A DNA stretch of 33,622 bases from Candidatus Scatomorpha intestinavium (GTDB taxonomy: Bacteria; Bacillota; Clostridia; Oscillospirales; Oscillospiraceae), in contig DVGA01000069.1 in assembly GCA_018712985.1 (NCBI GenBank), positions 1 to 33,622 on the forward strand, written 5' to 3'. The translations under genes and the position numbers were made by a program. The notes under the pieces are model-generated. The model worked only from the letters and a program-made list of their open reading frames with translations. It had not been told where the DNA came from and searched no databases. This document shows positions 32,376-33,622 of the stretch, piece by piece (the first letter of the stretch is position 1; each line of letters starts with the position of its first letter).

Positions 32376-33622
32376 TCACACCGTGGAAAGGTCGTCGTCC
32401 GCCATGCAGAGGTGGACGGCGCCTATCTTGAACGTCTGCGGCAGGGCGAGGATTTTGGGGTTCCCGTTTGTGAACTTGCGCGTGGCGTCGGCAAGCGCCT
32501 CTTCGAAGGTGGCGCGGGTCTTGAGCCCCATGCCGCGGGCGATGCCCGGCTCCTGCGCGCCCACGATGTAGATGGCGGAGGTGTTCATCTCCGCGATGTG
32601 GCCGCAGCTCATCATGGAAAAGCCGTGGAAGGGGTGGAAGGCGTTGGTGAAGCGGTATTTGCGGATGTACTCCTCGTTCGTGGCGAAATACTCGCCGTAG
32701 CGGTCCATGTCGGGCAGGATCTGCATGTAATCGTGCTGGAACAGCTCATAGAGCTCGCGCAGGTAGGGCCAGCGCTCGTCGTGGAAATAGCCGTTGCAGA
32801 TACTCGAGCAGATTATCACGCAGTTTTCCTTCATGACGCGCTTGTGGCGGATGACCTGCGCGGAAAGCGCCTGCATCATCTGTATGGGGTTCGTGCCCAT
32901 GCCGTTGCCGTAGTGGAAGTCCTGCGGCATACCGAAAACCATTATGTCGTACTTTTCCTTCGCGTAGGGGACGTAGGTCCGCTTATTTGCGACCTCCCAG
33001 CTCGCCGGCTGCATGACGGCGGCGTAGCCGCTGAACACGGCGATCTGGCGGGAATAGGTGTCCAGCACGGCGTCGCAGCAGAAGAAGGGGTGGCCCATCT
33101 TCTCCTCCATGTGCATGCCTATCTGGTCGAACTTCGTGCGCATCAGGCTGTGGCCGGAAACGGGCGTGAAGTCCGCGCGGTGCATGACCTTCGGAACATG
33201 GTGGCTCGCTATGCTGCGCCAGTGGGTGATGCCGGTGGCACAGTGCTTGTAGCCGCCGGAGTAGCCGCCGTAGGGGTTGCCCTGGGTGTGGCCGATCAGG
33301 ATGGGGATGTCGCACTCATAGACATAGCGATTCATGAGCACGGGGTCCCCCGCGCAGGTGACGCCGAGGTCGACCATGTGCTCATAGTCCTCACTGTCGT
33401 GGCTGGTGAGCTGGCCGGAGTAGTAGAACTCGTTGAAGAGTTCGTCGCCGAGGATCTTCTTCATCTCGGGGACGGTGGCGCGCGGGTGCAGCCCGTTTGA
33501 GATGAGCAGCAGTATGTCCTTTTTCTCCACGCCGGCGGCGTAGAGCTCGTCGAGGCAGGCCCTTATCGCCACCTTGCGGTGGCTGGTGGGCTGGGTGCCG
33601 CCCTTGACGATGTCGGGGATGA
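32376..33622 (-). CDS. LarA-like nickel-pincer enzyme (DUF2088), 5' end outside window
   Basis: At least 415 aa of a lactate racemase LarA family protein; the reading frame continues open to the window edge (upstream residues IPDIVKGGTQPTSHRKVAIR match the family's D-x-x-(R/Q)PTxxHR stretch), so the start lies outside. The catalytic block GHTQGNPYGGYSGGYKHCATG is present; its Lys (codon 33246-33248) corresponds to the lysine that binds the nickel-pincer cofactor. LarA enzymes racemise or epimerise 2-hydroxyacids; several subgroups act on substrates other than lactate, and I cannot tell which this is. The cofactor genes larB, larC and larE are not in the window. It ends with TGATAA (tandem stops) and overlaps the pfp ribosome site region. 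Confidence 0.85.
   Translation of the reverse strand, partial: IPDIVKGGTQPTSHRKVAIRACLDELYAAGVEKKDILLLISNGLHPRATVPEMKKILGDELFNEFYYSGQLTSHDSEDYEHMVDLGVTCAGDPVLMNRYVYECDIPILIGHTQGNPYGGYSGGYKHCATGITHWRSIASHHVPKVMHRADFTPVSGHSLMRTKFDQIGMHMEEKMGHPFFCCDAVLDTYSRQIAVFSGYAAVMQPASWEVANKRTYVPYAKEKYDIMVFGMPQDFHYGNGMGTNPIQMMQALSAQVIRHKRVMKENCVIICSSICNGYFHDERWPYLRELYELFQHDYMQILPDMDRYGEYFATNEEYIRKYRFTNAFHPFHGFSMMSCGHIAEMNTSAIYIVGAQEPGIARGMGLKTRATFEEALADATRKFTNGNPKILALPQTFKIGAVHLCMADDDLSTV

Overview
The window looks like chromosomal DNA of a GC-rich, endospore-forming Clostridia bacterium, most like the Oscillospiraceae. This is inferred from gene content and not from any search. Pointers are AddAB rather than RecBCD, a SpoIID homologue, the rpmH-rnpA-yidD-yidC-jag block, a DUF1846 protein, an SLH-anchored M15 peptidase, a pyrophosphate-type phosphofructokinase and strong GGAGG-type ribosome binding sites. 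Most of the window is housekeeping. I see no CRISPR array, prophage, transposase or obvious defence island.

Layout. 1-217 is a non-coding repeat. 218-2859 (minus) holds tRNA-Gly(TCC), an Smr-domain protein, a short Fe-S protein resembling a cut-down IorA, and a DUF1846 protein. 3050-10238 (plus) runs secA, pgeF, an oligopeptide-type binding lipoprotein, cdd, a DNA-binding-domain-only LysR protein, and an SLH/M15 carboxypeptidase. 10239-10918 is non-coding: a run of small hairpins and a roughly 480-bp inverted-repeat structure whose arm also occurs at the start of the window. 10919-15271 (minus) is a membrane protein gene, then the rpmH operon from a consensus promoter: rpmH, rnpA, yidD, yidC, jag, acpP. 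spoIID (plus) follows, convergent with GNAT-addB-addA (minus). 23932-24763 (plus) holds a 69-aa protein and a GNAT gene whose 5' end contains a terminator. rodA (minus) and tsaE-tsaB-upp (plus) diverge from overlapping promoters. 27895-28285 is a second hairpin-rich gap. A sugar nucleotidyltransferase (plus) converges on TSUP-aldose epimerase (minus), and a LarA-like gene (cut by the window edge) plus PPi-PFK close the window.

The genes cover protein export and insertion (secA, yidC, yidD), RNA processing (rnpA, jag), tRNA modification (tsaE, tsaB), pyrimidine and purine salvage (cdd, upp, pgeF), cell wall and sporulation (rodA, spoIID, M15 peptidase), recombination (addAB) and sugar or hydroxy-acid metabolism (PPi-PFK, larA-like, epimerase).

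The least ordinary material is (i) the modular hairpin arrays and the 135-bp repeat family confined to the gaps, (ii) two proteins that look like cut-down versions of larger enzymes (IorA-like Fe-S protein; nucleotidyltransferase with an orphan phosphomannomutase C-terminal domain), (iii) a YidC lacking the usual basic residue of its groove, and (iv) a terminator hairpin inside an acetyltransferase reading frame. I did not find a convincing new multi-gene system.
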